In this document: piece after piece, positions 1 through 8,623 of the stretch
How the letters are laid out: every line of letters starts with the position of its first letter
How positions within the stretch are numbered: position 1 is the stretch's first letter
Assembly (NCBI GenBank): GCA_964441505.1
Contig: CAYTUV010000013.1
Coordinates: 32,340-96,339, forward strand
Length of the DNA: 64,000 nt
Direction: 5' to 3'
Origin: Fen-1258 sp964441505
GTDB taxonomy: Bacteria; Bacteroidota; Ignavibacteria; Ignavibacteriales; Melioribacteraceae
Program-made: the position numbers and the translations under genes
The notes under the pieces: generated by a model
Seen by the model: only the letters and a program-made list of their open reading frames with translations
Database searches by the model: none
What the model was told of the DNA's origin: nothing

Positions 1-1006
1 TACCTCCGTCAGTTCCCCATCCACTTTTATAATAAGCCGGCAAGATAGGATTAGTTGGTGAGGCAACTGCTAGGAAATAAGTGATCATAGTTTCGTTCCA
101 ACCGTGAAAAATAAAAGAGCCGCCTTCGGGAATATTAAATCCATAAGTTGGGGACCAATTCCAATACAAACCGGTTGAACCGCCTCTGTAAAAATCCCAA
201 TCAACTTCCTCCCAAATTTGTTTAATCGTATTTCTGATGAACACTTCATCGCTGCTTTGCCCGTTGAAATATTGCTTTGCAGCGAGAAGACCTTGAATCA
301 TGAATGAAGTCTCAACGATATCTCCACCATTCTGGTAATTCCCAAATTTCACTACTTTACCTGTAGTTCCGTTGAACCAATGAGGAAAGACACCATGAAA
401 TTTGTCGATCCTGTTTGCAAGAAAATCTACAATCTTTTTCATCCTTGCAACACCTTGATCTCGCGTGATGAATCCGCGTTCGATACCGACAAGTATTGCC
501 ATAACTCCAAATCCGCCGCCGCCGATTGTATTTGTAACATCACTTTCATTGGGCTGCCAGCGTTCGCGCGCAATACCTGAATTGAGATCGCCCCAATCCC
601 AGAAATATCTAAACGTTGCGCGTTGAGTCATATCAAGGAATTCAGTATCGCTCATTTGATGAGTAGGAGTTGATACCTCGGCGCTCATAGTTGATTCGTT
701 GCCAGAAAGATCGTAAGCGATGATTTTATATTTATTGGCAACTGAAGTATTGCCGATCCATTCCGAAAAAAATGATCTGTATTTTTTTACGTTTGCCAAA
801 AATTGATATGCTGAACCATTCCACTTGTAAATTTTATAACCGGCAAGATCGGTTTCTGTGTTCGGCTGCCAGATCAGATCAATGTGGGACTCATACGAAA
901 TTGACCCAAAATTTTGGGGAGTAGAAGGAGGTGTAATATCTTGTGCATGAACAAAACATGTTAGCAATAAGAGCGATGCGCAATACAACATTATCTTTTT
1001 TATCAT
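1..1006 (-). CDS. GH144-type beta-1,2-glucanase, secreted (3' end outside window)
   Basis: The gene reads leftward from an ATG at 1006 and runs off the window, so about 335 residues are visible. It starts with a signal peptide (MIKKIMLYCA, cleaved near VHAQ), then an Fn3-like domain at about residues 30-115 (IDLIWQPNTETDLAGYKIY), then a glucoamylase-like (PF10091) catalytic region: FRYFWDWGD, TIGGGGFGVMAILVGIERG, FHGWNETMITYFLAVASPT. These match the GH144 family, whose characterised members hydrolyse beta-1,2-glucan to sophoro-oligosaccharides; the exact product here is inferred. The start codon overlaps the stop of the upstream GH2 gene as ATGA, so the two are probably translationally coupled. 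Whether it ends in a T9SS sorting domain cannot be seen. It is the second GH144 of this operon; the other is a lipoprotein at 3457-4842. Confidence 0.8.
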   Translation of the reverse strand, partial: MIKKIMLYCASLLLLTCFVHAQDITPPSTPQNFGSISYESHIDLIWQPNTETDLAGYKIYKWNGSAYQFLANVKKYRSFFSEWIGNTSVANKYKIIAYDLSGNESTMSAEVSTPTHQMSDTEFLDMTQRATFRYFWDWGDLNSGIARERWQPNESDVTNTIGGGGFGVMAILVGIERGFITRDQGVARMKKIVDFLANRIDKFHGVFPHWFNGTTGKVVKFGNYQNGGDIVETSFMIQGLLAAKQYFNGQSSDEVFIRNTIKQIWEEVDWDFYRGGSTGLYWNWSPTYGFNIPEGGSFIFHGWNETMITYFLAVASPTNPILPAYYKSGWGTDGG

Positions 1007-3078
1007 TTTAATTGCCTCTCAATTTCGATCATAAAATCATTGATTGCTTTTGACTGTCTATCAGTTATTAGAGCTAAGGTAATTTTGTGTTTTCCGGTTT
1101 TCATATTCATCGGTAACTTAATATGAATCGATTCATAATCAATAAAACGGATTGAATCAGCTTCAATTTTGCCAAGATTTATTTTGTGAATAAGTCTTCC
1201 ATCCAGGTTGAAATCTAAAGAACAATTACGGTAACTGCGATTTAAATCGTTAATAATCCAAAGATCGATCAGCAGATTTTTACCTGCAAAATATTTTTTC
1301 TGCCGCGCACGGACCGATACATAAAGAGGCTGCATCACTTTCTGAAGAACGAAGAATCCTTTCTTTTTTCTATAATAGTAATCCACTACAGACCATGTAA
1401 TTGAGGGCCAGCAGTCAATAAGCATAAACTGAAAGACTCCGTTTATTCCGTTAAATCTCTTGCGGCGGTAAAAATCAATTGCTGTCTTAATCAGATCCGC
1501 CTGATACCCCTGAGAATTTGCTATCAATTCTTTTATCGATTCGCCTTTTTCAACTCTGGCTATTTGAAATGTCTGTTCATACTGAAAATTATGATACTTC
1601 CATTTAGCCCAGTCGGGTTTTTCTATTTCTTCCAGAGAAAGAAATTTTTTCAATGATGACAACTGCGGAATTGCCTGTGCGCCGAATTCAGTAACAAGAG
1701 GACCCATCGGTGCTGCGGCATAATGTTCTTTATCACCCCAGTACCAGCCGTCGTATGCGTGTTCTTCGTAATTTGATGCGATGCGGATTACACGCGTTTT
1801 ATCCTGGCCTTGAACTGCCCTTTTAAGTTTTCTGTCAAGAGTTTCAATCTGCTCTCCCGGCTCATTATGACAGCACCAGAATGCTATTGAAGGATGGTTA
1901 TATTTCTGATTTACCATCACTTTGATCTGTTCAACGGCATTGACTGCAAATTCTTTTGAGTTGTCGTATGTCCATTGCAGAGGAAAATCCTGCCAAACCA
2001 AAATTCCATGCCGGTCACATTCATCATAATATTCTTTCCGATTGACATGGGCATGCATGCGCACAATATTTAAATTTGCCTCACGCATCAGAGAAACTTG
2101 CTTAAATATTTTCTCCGGTGATAAATCGCTCATAAACTGTGTTGGTATTACATTTGTCCCGCGTAAGAAAAGCCGTTTACCATTGAGATAAAATATTTGC
2201 TTATCATCCAGCTTAACTTTACGGATTCCGAAATTTGATTTATGCTCTCCAAAAATTTTACCGGATATTTTCAAATCGTATAAATCCGGTCTTCCCAGAT
2301 CCCAGCTCCACCACAATTCGGGATTATTTATTAGGAGGGATAATGTGAAATGACCCCTCTTCGGTTTAAGCTGAACATCGAATACATTTGTATGTTTTTT
2401 CTTTGAAGGAGATGTTAATACTATGCTTATCTTATCATTCAAAAGTTTTAACAAATTTGACTTATAGCTGCAATCAATTTTTACCAGTGCACTCTTTTTG
2501 TTAAAATTGATTTTTGAACTCACTTTTACGTTTTCTATGAATAGATGATTGGTAATGTTTAATAGAACATCATTCCAAATTCCACCGGTGTTTTGATCCT
2601 GCCCCCGTTCATAATCCCACCCGCCCGGTCTGCAATCGTGATGATTAAAAATTCCTTTAATAAGTTTTTTCTTTAGAGGCCAAACGGTCTTCGGTTCTTC
2701 GAATGGTGATGTAACTTTCACAATCAATAAATTATCCGCACTGAGCAATCGACTGACATCACAGTTAAACGATTGGAAATAACCTTCGTGCCCGCCAAGG
2801 AATTTTCCATTTAACCAGACATCAGAGAAATAATCTATACCTTTGAACTCAACTACGTTTAATTTATCTGTAAACTGTGAAGCGTTAACTGAAAACTCTT
2901 TTATAAACCAGATTGATCCGTTGAAGTTATTTAATCCCGCAAGCTGCCAGTTGACCGGAATACTCATTTCGTCTTTTATCTTTCCCGACAAAAACATTTC
3001 ATGAACGGATGTATAACTGAGTTTGCCGTCTTTGTCGGTTTTGTAAAACCAATTTCCGTTAAGAAGGATTTGTTTCAT
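1003..3078 (-). CDS. GH2 family beta-glycosidase, apparently cytoplasmic
   Basis: This 691-residue protein has the GH2 layout: a jelly-roll sugar-binding domain (about 1-190; WLNGKFLGGHEGY), an immunoglobulin-like domain (about 190-290) and a TIM barrel (about 290-620). The acid/base glutamate is visible in WCCHNEPGEQ and the nucleophile glutamate in LVTEFGAQ. It begins directly with MKQILLNGNWFYK and has no signal peptide, unlike the second GH2 at 41304-43712, so it probably cleaves imported oligosaccharides. It lies in the LacI-GH94-GH144 operon: its ATG overlaps the stop of the truncated upstream ORF and its stop overlaps the start of the next GH144. By context a beta-glucosidase or sophorosidase role is plausible, but GH2 also includes beta-mannosidases, beta-glucuronidases and beta-galactosidases, so the substrate is inferred from neighbours only. 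Confidence 0.8.
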   Translation of the reverse strand: MKQILLNGNWFYKTDKDGKLSYTSVHEMFLSGKIKDEMSIPVNWQLAGLNNFNGSIWFIKEFSVNASQFTDKLNVVEFKGIDYFSDVWLNGKFLGGHEGYFQSFNCDVSRLLSADNLLIVKVTSPFEEPKTVWPLKKKLIKGIFNHHDCRPGGWDYERGQDQNTGGIWNDVLLNITNHLFIENVKVSSKINFNKKSALVKIDCSYKSNLLKLLNDKISIVLTSPSKKKHTNVFDVQLKPKRGHFTLSLLINNPELWWSWDLGRPDLYDLKISGKIFGEHKSNFGIRKVKLDDKQIFYLNGKRLFLRGTNVIPTQFMSDLSPEKIFKQVSLMREANLNIVRMHAHVNRKEYYDECDRHGILVWQDFPLQWTYDNSKEFAVNAVEQIKVMVNQKYNHPSIAFWCCHNEPGEQIETLDRKLKRAVQGQDKTRVIRIASNYEEHAYDGWYWGDKEHYAAAPMGPLVTEFGAQAIPQLSSLKKFLSLEEIEKPDWAKWKYHNFQYEQTFQIARVEKGESIKELIANSQGYQADLIKTAIDFYRRKRFNGINGVFQFMLIDCWPSITWSVVDYYYRKKKGFFVLQKVMQPLYVSVRARQKKYFAGKNLLIDLWIINDLNRSYRNCSLDFNLDGRLIHKINLGKIEADSIRFIDYESIHIKLPMNMKTGKHKITLALITDRQSKAINDFMIEIERQLK

Positions 3079-3320
3079 TGCTTTCCATTTATTTCAATAC
3101 CATTCGATTTATAAATCTTCCAGCCGTCGGTTGTCTTGAATTCATCAAGAATATTTGACTGACCGAACACCTGAACCGCTAGGGAAAGAAGAACAAGAAT
3201 CGGTATCAAATATTTTTTGATATAATTTCCCAGACTTTGGATTGTTCTGTTTTGGGGAATGAACTTATTAATTAATTGCTGCTCTTCATTCATACAGATT
3301 CCAAAATTTTTGAACTCCAT
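3075..3320 (-). pseudogene. Truncated secreted protein: signal peptide plus start of a discoidin-like domain
   Basis: This 81-codon frame holds a signal-peptide-like stretch (KKYLIPILVLLSLAVQVFGQ) followed by about 28 residues (LDEFKTTDGWKIYKSNGIEI) and a stop. The last part resembles the beginning of a jelly-roll or discoidin-type carbohydrate-binding domain in large secreted proteins; this is a weak similarity judged by eye. It stops abruptly in an ATGA overlap with the GH2 start. The hydrophobic segment lies 33 residues from the first possible start, so the present N-terminus is probably not original. The likeliest reading is the 5' remnant of a larger secreted gene whose remainder was deleted when the GH2 gene came to lie against it. 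It could instead be a small exported protein or a leader coupled to GH2 translation. Confidence 0.45.
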
Positions 3321-3345
3321 AAAAGATCCGGAGAAACGGAGTGTA

Positions 3346-3444
3346 GGGGGCTTCTAAAAACTTCAAGAAATAATCTGCGTAAATCTATTTTATCCGTGTT
3401 TATCTGCGTTCTATTCATTTAAAAAATAGTTTTTAGAAGCCCCC
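3346..3444. mobile_element. MITE-like element, copy 1 (99 bp)
   Basis: The element starts GGGGGCTTCTAAAAAC and ends with its perfect inverted complement GTTTTTAGAAGCCCCC (16-bp terminal inverted repeats). TGTA is directly repeated at 3342-3345 and 3445-3448, which looks like a 4-bp target-site duplication. The interior carries TCTGCGTAAATCT-like and TTTATCTGCGTTC-like sequence and encodes nothing. It sits between the truncated ORF and the GH144 lipoprotein gene, inside the operon. It has the same family ends as the elements at 7260, 28601 and 56497. Confidence 0.8.
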
Positions 3445-3456
3445 TGTAGTTAAATT

Positions 3457-4842
3457 CTATTTATTATTTTTGAAACCCAGTCGCGTCAAACCTTTCTTCA
3501 CAATTGGATCTTTCATAAAATATTTCCAGACAAATCCGTTCATGTAATTTTCAATCATTATAACTATCGGACCCTGATCAAGTCCGAGATAATCTTTATC
3601 GTACCAATTTAAAGTTGGATTGAACGCATCCAGGAATCCGTATTTGCCCCAGAGTCCTTTCGAACCGTATTTATCATACATATTCATTAAAGCAGGAATA
3701 GTAATTTCCGGTGCGAAGGGGATTGAACTGCCCGTAGCTGTTGGCGCAATTGTTCCATCGTCAAATGTTGAATCGGGTCCTGAAGTTCCGCGTGCCGAAT
3801 ATGTCCAAAATTCTTTTCCGTCAAAATTATATTTCTCCCCCGGTCCATCGCACGCTGTCAATCCCCAGGTAAGCGAGTCATATCCGACCCATTTATTAAT
3901 ATTTCTGATTGCGTATTCCCGTTGAACGTATGCTGCGCGTCTCGAATTTTCGAAATAATCCATCCCTCTTTGCTGCATATATTTATCAATCAAACCCCGC
4001 CCATCAAACCAGAGAAAAGAGAATTGATGAATGAACAGCGCCGGAAATACAACGTGACCAAGTTCTCGGCTATAAGGTTCCCGCCACTGATATGTTTTCA
4101 ACCAGGTATCGTAACCTTTTTCTGCGTCGGGCATATCCATTCCTGCTGCAATAATGTATAAGAACAAGGCTTCGGTATAACCCCACCATCCAAGTTTATT
4201 GAAGCCATCTTTTTTATCCCAGCCGAGTGAGATTGTGTTTGCATATTGACCGGTAGGCGGCATTGTGAAAAATTTCCAATCGACTCTGTTTAATAATTTT
4301 GTTGCTAACTCTCTGATCTGTTTTTCTTTTTCATTTGTACCATTATAATATTGCCGCGCGAAAATAATTCCGCAATAAAGTAATCCGGAATCGATAGACG
4401 AAAGTTCGCTATTCCAAAACCGCTTTCCGGTTTTCATATCAAGAAAGTGATAATAAAACCCTTTATAACCGGAGGCTAACGGTTCGGTACTCTGTTCGGA
4501 ATTCCACAAAAAATTGAGCATTGAAAGTGTGTATTGAACAGACTGCTCTCTCGTAATCCATCCCTTTTCCGCACCAATTGCCCAGATAGGAACTGCAAAA
4601 CCAACAGCAGCTATAGTTGCAGGTGATCCATCTTGTGAACGGTCTTTCACCATTCCATTTTCGGGATTCATTTCGTGAATGAAGTATAGAAATGATTTGT
4701 ATTGCAGAGTACTTAGAAATGCCTGTTCTTTTTGAGTGAGTTTGAAATCTACTTTATCATAAGAAAGATATTTCATATTCCGGGATTGACATCCTGCATT
4801 CATAATGAAAACGAAAAGGAGCAAGCAAATTAACTTTCTCAT
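3457..4842 (-). CDS. GH144-type beta-1,2-glucan hydrolase, lipoprotein
   Basis: The 461-residue protein begins with a lipoprotein signal (MRKLICLLLFVFIMNAGC, acylated Cys about 18), so it is membrane-anchored. The rest is one glucoamylase-like (PF10091) alpha/alpha barrel: IAAVGFAVPIWAIGAEKGW near 75, SLGWDKKDGFNKLGWWGYTEA near 205, FFPALFIHQFSFLWFD-like region near 270, YFENSRRAAYVQREYA near 300, WGLTACDGPGE near 330, TIAPTATGSSIPFAPE near 365 and QGPIVIMIENYMNGFVWKYF near 430. These are GH144 features; known members act on linear beta-1,2-glucan, either endo or releasing sophorose. A 3-4 bp SD-like AAAGG precedes the ATG. It lies 18 bp after the GH94 gene, which fits hydrolysis to oligosaccharides followed by intracellular phosphorolysis. 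Endo versus exo mode cannot be decided here. Confidence 0.82.
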   Translation of the reverse strand: MRKLICLLLFVFIMNAGCQSRNMKYLSYDKVDFKLTQKEQAFLSTLQYKSFLYFIHEMNPENGMVKDRSQDGSPATIAAVGFAVPIWAIGAEKGWITREQSVQYTLSMLNFLWNSEQSTEPLASGYKGFYYHFLDMKTGKRFWNSELSSIDSGLLYCGIIFARQYYNGTNEKEKQIRELATKLLNRVDWKFFTMPPTGQYANTISLGWDKKDGFNKLGWWGYTEALFLYIIAAGMDMPDAEKGYDTWLKTYQWREPYSRELGHVVFPALFIHQFSFLWFDGRGLIDKYMQQRGMDYFENSRRAAYVQREYAIRNINKWVGYDSLTWGLTACDGPGEKYNFDGKEFWTYSARGTSGPDSTFDDGTIAPTATGSSIPFAPEITIPALMNMYDKYGSKGLWGKYGFLDAFNPTLNWYDKDYLGLDQGPIVIMIENYMNGFVWKYFMKDPIVKKGLTRLGFKNNK

Positions 4843-4860
4843 AAAACACCTTTCGGATTT

Positions 4861-7236
4861 TTAAAGTATAACTTTAACTTCAACTACAATGCTATTTACC
4901 GGTCTGATAAGATTTTCAGCTTGCTTAATTCCATTGACAAAAATTTCTGAAACGCCGAATGAAACACCGGATTTATTCTCCACTTCTATATTATAAACCG
5001 TTCCGTGAAAAGTACGTTTAACTTTGTATCCCTTCCACGTTTTTGGAATGCATGGATCAACCAACAAACCATTTTCAGTTGGACGAATACCAAGAATCCA
5101 TTCCAGAACAACTTTACTGTACCATTGAGCGGATCCGGTATACCATGTCCATCCCGCCATTCCATAATTTGGTGAATCAGGTCCGTCAATATTACCCGGA
5201 GTTACGAAAGGTTCTGCAACGTATTTTTCGGGATCCATTCCACTATTAATTGGATTCAATCTTGAATATGCCAGCCAGGCATTGTCTGCATCTTTCATCA
5301 TCGCATAAGCCTGAATTGCCCAGGTTGCGGCGTGAGTATATACACCGCCGTTCTCTCTTCTTGCAGGTGCGTAACGGGAAAGATAACCAATATATTTATC
5401 CGGCTTAGAATATGCTGGCCAAAGCAGAAGTGCACCGTTATCTTTTAATAAATAGTCCGATACAGAATTCATCGCGGCCGTCTGTTTTTCTTCATCTGTT
5501 GAATTGCTTATAACACTCCATGTTTGAGCGTTGAGATAAATTTTTCCCTCTTCACATTCATCACTTCCTATCTTAATACCATTATCCTTAGTTGCGCGCC
5601 AAAACCATTTGCCATCCCAAGCGAACTTGTTGATTGCCTCTTTCAATTCATCAGCTTTCAAATTGTAACGAATTTGCAAATCAGCTCTTCCAACTTTTTC
5701 TGATAAACTTGCAAATCTTCTTAAGATTAGATATAAGAAATGTGCGAGCCAAACAGATTCTCCTTTAAATTCCAGACCAACAGCACTCAAACCGTCATTC
5801 CAATCACCGGCTCCAATTAAAGGCAAGCCGCGGTCACTAAACCGTGTTAATACTTTTTCAATTGAAGCGACACAATGATTAAAAAGAGAATCCTCTTTTT
5901 CTTTATTATCGTAATATGGTTCTGTCTCATTTAGGAATTCGTAATTAGCAGTTTCATCAAGATAATGGAAGAGAATAAATGGAAGCCACAGAAGGTCGTC
6001 TGTCATTTTAGTTGGCAATCCGGTTTCGCTAATTGGATGCCACCAATGGAGAACTGTACCATCTTCAAATTGATGGCGGGCGTGAAGACGAATTTGTTTC
6101 TCGGTTAATTTGTGATCAATCGGCAGATAGACCATACTATCCTGAAGTTGATCTCGAAAACCAAACGCTCCGCTCTGCTGATAGTATGCTGTACGGGCCA
6201 TTAACCTTCCCGCTATAGCCTGATAACGAGCCCACTTATTAATCATCAGATCCATCGCATCATCGGGCGTATTAATTTCAAGTGTACCTAATAAATTTGT
6301 CCAATATTTTTTTACATCTTCCAGAGCATTCTTTATCTGCTCTTCGGTTCGGAATTTTTTTAATGTTTCAAAAACATTCTTCTTAGTCGGTTGTATTCCG
6401 AGATAAAACGCGATTGATTTGGATTTACCCTCAGTTATATTTGCTTTAACATGGACTGTTGCGATCGAGTCGTTCCATTTGCCAACTTTATTTGAAAGCG
6501 CTTCTTTCATCAAGCCGGCTGGGTTATCGAGATTATTGTATTGGCCGATAAATTCCTCTTTATCCCCTTCGAAATCAATTATCGCTTTATTGGAAGAAAT
6601 AAATCCATAGTAAGGGTATTCAATATTCCAGTGCCCCCTATCTCCGAGCGGAACCTCCCACAATCGTTTTGTTGCAAGCATTGCATTGTTTTCTGCATTG
6701 AATTCTGTCTCTATAAATTGTTTATGAAATTCGCGATGATGATCGTTTGAAGTACCGAGGCACCATTCGAAATAAGAATAGATAGAAAGATCAAGCGGCT
6801 CTTTAGAGTTATTGGTGATCTTGAAATCCCAGATTTCAAGATTGTCATTCATAGGAACAAACAGTGTTAATTTTACAACAATGTTTTTGAATTCGGATTT
6901 GAATACAGTATAGCCGAAACCGTAACGGGCTTCATAATTTTGTAATTCTGTTTTTGAAGGCATCCATGTTGGGTTCCAGATTTCGCCGGTTTTGTTATTC
7001 TTGAAATAAAAATATTTGCCCCAGTCATCGCGTATCATATCCTGGTGCCATCGGTTTAAGCGGTTAAATTCGGAATGTTCATTCCAGCTGAAGCCGCCTC
7101 CAATTTGTGAAACCACCAATCCATAAACTCCGTTCGAAATAACATTGATCCATGGCTTAGGAGTTTTATGATTTGTGATTACATATTCGTTCCCGTCATC
7201 CGTGAAATGACCGTATTTGGTTCTATACTTTGCCAC
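4861..7236 (-). CDS. GH94 glycoside phosphorylase
   Basis: A cytoplasmic protein of about 791 residues with GH94 (former glycosyltransferase family 36) architecture. The N-terminal beta-sandwich (about 1-290) contains WINVISNGVYGLVVSQIGGG and the FSWNEHSEFNRLNRW stretch; an alpha-helical linker follows, then an (alpha/alpha)6 barrel (about 330-720) with SGAFGFRDQLQDS near 360, HHWWHP-like HWWHPISETGLP near 400 and GAGDWNDGLS near 480, the motif that carries the catalytic aspartate. Phosphorolysis yields glucose 1-phosphate, saving ATP. The N-terminal motifs look more like cyclic beta-1,2-glucan synthase C-terminal and oligoglucan phosphorylase types than classical cellobiose phosphorylase, but cellobiose, cellobionate and laminaribiose specificities also occur in the family. 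No signal peptide. I chose the GTG at 7236, with GGAAA upstream, over the in-frame TTG at 7242. Confidence 0.82.
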   Translation of the reverse strand: MAKYRTKYGHFTDDGNEYVITNHKTPKPWINVISNGVYGLVVSQIGGGFSWNEHSEFNRLNRWHQDMIRDDWGKYFYFKNNKTGEIWNPTWMPSKTELQNYEARYGFGYTVFKSEFKNIVVKLTLFVPMNDNLEIWDFKITNNSKEPLDLSIYSYFEWCLGTSNDHHREFHKQFIETEFNAENNAMLATKRLWEVPLGDRGHWNIEYPYYGFISSNKAIIDFEGDKEEFIGQYNNLDNPAGLMKEALSNKVGKWNDSIATVHVKANITEGKSKSIAFYLGIQPTKKNVFETLKKFRTEEQIKNALEDVKKYWTNLLGTLEINTPDDAMDLMINKWARYQAIAGRLMARTAYYQQSGAFGFRDQLQDSMVYLPIDHKLTEKQIRLHARHQFEDGTVLHWWHPISETGLPTKMTDDLLWLPFILFHYLDETANYEFLNETEPYYDNKEKEDSLFNHCVASIEKVLTRFSDRGLPLIGAGDWNDGLSAVGLEFKGESVWLAHFLYLILRRFASLSEKVGRADLQIRYNLKADELKEAINKFAWDGKWFWRATKDNGIKIGSDECEEGKIYLNAQTWSVISNSTDEEKQTAAMNSVSDYLLKDNGALLLWPAYSKPDKYIGYLSRYAPARRENGGVYTHAATWAIQAYAMMKDADNAWLAYSRLNPINSGMDPEKYVAEPFVTPGNIDGPDSPNYGMAGWTWYTGSAQWYSKVVLEWILGIRPTENGLLVDPCIPKTWKGYKVKRTFHGTVYNIEVENKSGVSFGVSEIFVNGIKQAENLIRPVNSIVVEVKVIL

Positions 7237-7259
7237 TTTCAATTTTCCGATTTAATAGT

Positions 7260-7355
7260 GGACATCTCTAATAACTTCAATAATAATCTGTGGAAATCAT
7301 TTTAATCCGTTTTATCAGCGTTCCATTTTTTAAAAAATAGTTTTTAGAGATCTCC
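7260..7355. mobile_element. MITE-like element, copy 2 (96 bp)
   Basis: The ends are GGACATCTCTAATAAC and GTTTTTAGAGATCTCC, which are inverted repeats with two mismatches. TAGT is directly repeated at 7256-7259 and 7356-7359, a perfect 4-bp duplication. The interior (TAATAATCTG, TCCGTTTTATCAGCGTTC) resembles copy 1, so these two form one subfamily. The element fills the gap between the lacI-type gene and the GH94 gene, ending about 24 bp before the GH94 start. Confidence 0.8.
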
Positions 7356-7360
7356 TAGTT

Positions 7361-8356
7361 TTAGCATGAGCTTCTAATTACAAGTTCAGATGTAATTTCT
7401 TTTTTCTGAATTGTTTTGTTAACTGTACCATTCATTTTTTCTATGAGCCGTTCTGCGGCCACTTTACCAATTTTATCAGTATCAACTCTTATTGTAGTCA
7501 GAGATGGATTTGCATATTCCGAGATCAGAATATCATCAAATCCTGTGACTGCAATGTCGGCCGGTATTTTTAGTCCCTTTGAATGTATTGCCTTGTAGCA
7601 ACCGAGAGCCATCATATCATTAGCTGCAAAAATTACATCCGGTTTTTCTTTTTCATTAAGAAGTTTTGAGCAAGCCCGTTCACCGCTCTCCATCGTAAAA
7701 TTTCCATTTGTTAACCAACTCTTCTTTACTGCAATTTTATATTTTGAACAAGCATCTATAAATCCTTTCTTTCTCAAAAAGGCATCATTGTTATTCGGCG
7801 GTCCGGATATATGAGCGATTTTTTTGTATCCCTTTTCCGCCAGAAATTCCACCATTCTAAATGCCGATTGATAATTATCAGTCGTAACGACATCAAAATC
7901 CCCAATGTTATCATCTCCGCTGATCAATACGAATGGAACGTTTCCGCTGACAAGCATTTTTTTAATATCGCTATTTATAAACGGTATGAGTAAAATAAAT
8001 CCACCGACTATTCCGCAGTTCATCATTGTATTAATGGATTCTGTAATCGATCTGTTTTCGTGGGAACTCATAACCATCGTGTAATATCCATTCAGATAAG
8101 AGGTGCCATCAATACTCCTTATTATTTCCGAGAAGTATTCATCGGATATATCGGGTAGTACTAAGCCGATGATATTTGATTTACCTTTCACAAAGTTACG
8201 TGCGATAATATTCGGATTATAGTTGAACTGCTTCGCGATTTTAAGTACTAAGCTTTTAGTGTCCGAGCGGACTTTACTATCGCCGCTAAGAGCCCTTGAT
8301 ACAGTGGCAATTGACACATTTGCCTTTTTTGCAATCTGTTTTATAGTGATCGGCAT
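7361..8356 (-). CDS. LacI-family transcriptional regulator
   Basis: The 331-residue protein has the complete LacI/GalR layout. The N-terminal helix-turn-helix and hinge helix are visible in TIKQIAKKANVSIATVSRAL (about 3-22) and NPNIIARNFVKGKSN. A periplasmic-binding-protein-like effector domain follows (NIIGLVLPDISDEYFSEIIR near 60; ANDMMALGCYKAI near 245; DIAVTGFDDILISEYANPSL near 270). It is the first gene of the minus-strand GH94-GH144-GH2-GH144 run and is divergent from the GH3 gene at 8624. A 16-bp palindrome of LacI-operator type lies 28 bp upstream of its start, so autoregulation and control of both directions is likely. The inducer is probably a sugar released by these enzymes; that is inference. 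Confidence 0.92.
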   Translation of the reverse strand: MPITIKQIAKKANVSIATVSRALSGDSKVRSDTKSLVLKIAKQFNYNPNIIARNFVKGKSNIIGLVLPDISDEYFSEIIRSIDGTSYLNGYYTMVMSSHENRSITESINTMMNCGIVGGFILLIPFINSDIKKMLVSGNVPFVLISGDDNIGDFDVVTTDNYQSAFRMVEFLAEKGYKKIAHISGPPNNNDAFLRKKGFIDACSKYKIAVKKSWLTNGNFTMESGERACSKLLNEKEKPDVIFAANDMMALGCYKAIHSKGLKIPADIAVTGFDDILISEYANPSLTTIRVDTDKIGKVAAERLIEKMNGTVNKTIQKKEITSELVIRSSC

Positions 8357-8384
8357 TAGAATCTGTTTTGGGGGAAAGTGTATA

Positions 8385-8400
8385 ATGTAAACGTTTACAT
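8385..8400. promoter_or_regulatory. LacI-family operator palindrome
   Basis: ATGTAAACGTTTACAT is a perfect 16-bp palindrome with a central CG, the form typical of LacI/GalR-family operators. It lies in the divergent intergenic region between the lacI-type gene (start 8356) and GH3 (start 8624), 28 bp upstream of the former. It could repress both genes. I saw no second full copy in the window; partial GTAAACG matches occur only inside coding sequence. Confidence 0.75.
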
Positions 8401-8567
8401 TGCTGTTTTAACTTAACTATGCCAATCGTGATTGTCAAGAGCTATTTTTAAGAGTCTGAAAATTTTATGATAATCCGTAACTGGAAATCTTCATTGAAAA
8501 TCCAAAAGTGAGTCATTTTAATTCCCTTACAAAGATGAATCACTAACCATGTAATAAGTTTAGAAAA

Positions 8568-8594
8568 TTGTAAATTTATGGTAACATAATTTTG
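8568..8594 (+). promoter_or_regulatory. Possible Bacteroidota-type promoter for the GH3 gene
   Basis: TAATTTTG at 8587-8594 matches the TAnnTTTG -7 box of Bacteroidota primary sigma promoters. A TTG at 8568-8570 could serve as the -33 core, though the 16-nt spacing is short. It would start transcription about 25 nt before the ATG at 8624. The rest of the 8401-8623 gap shows no gene. Confidence 0.3.
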
Positions 8595-8623
8595 AGATGA
8601 AAAACCACAGAGGATAGTTGAGT

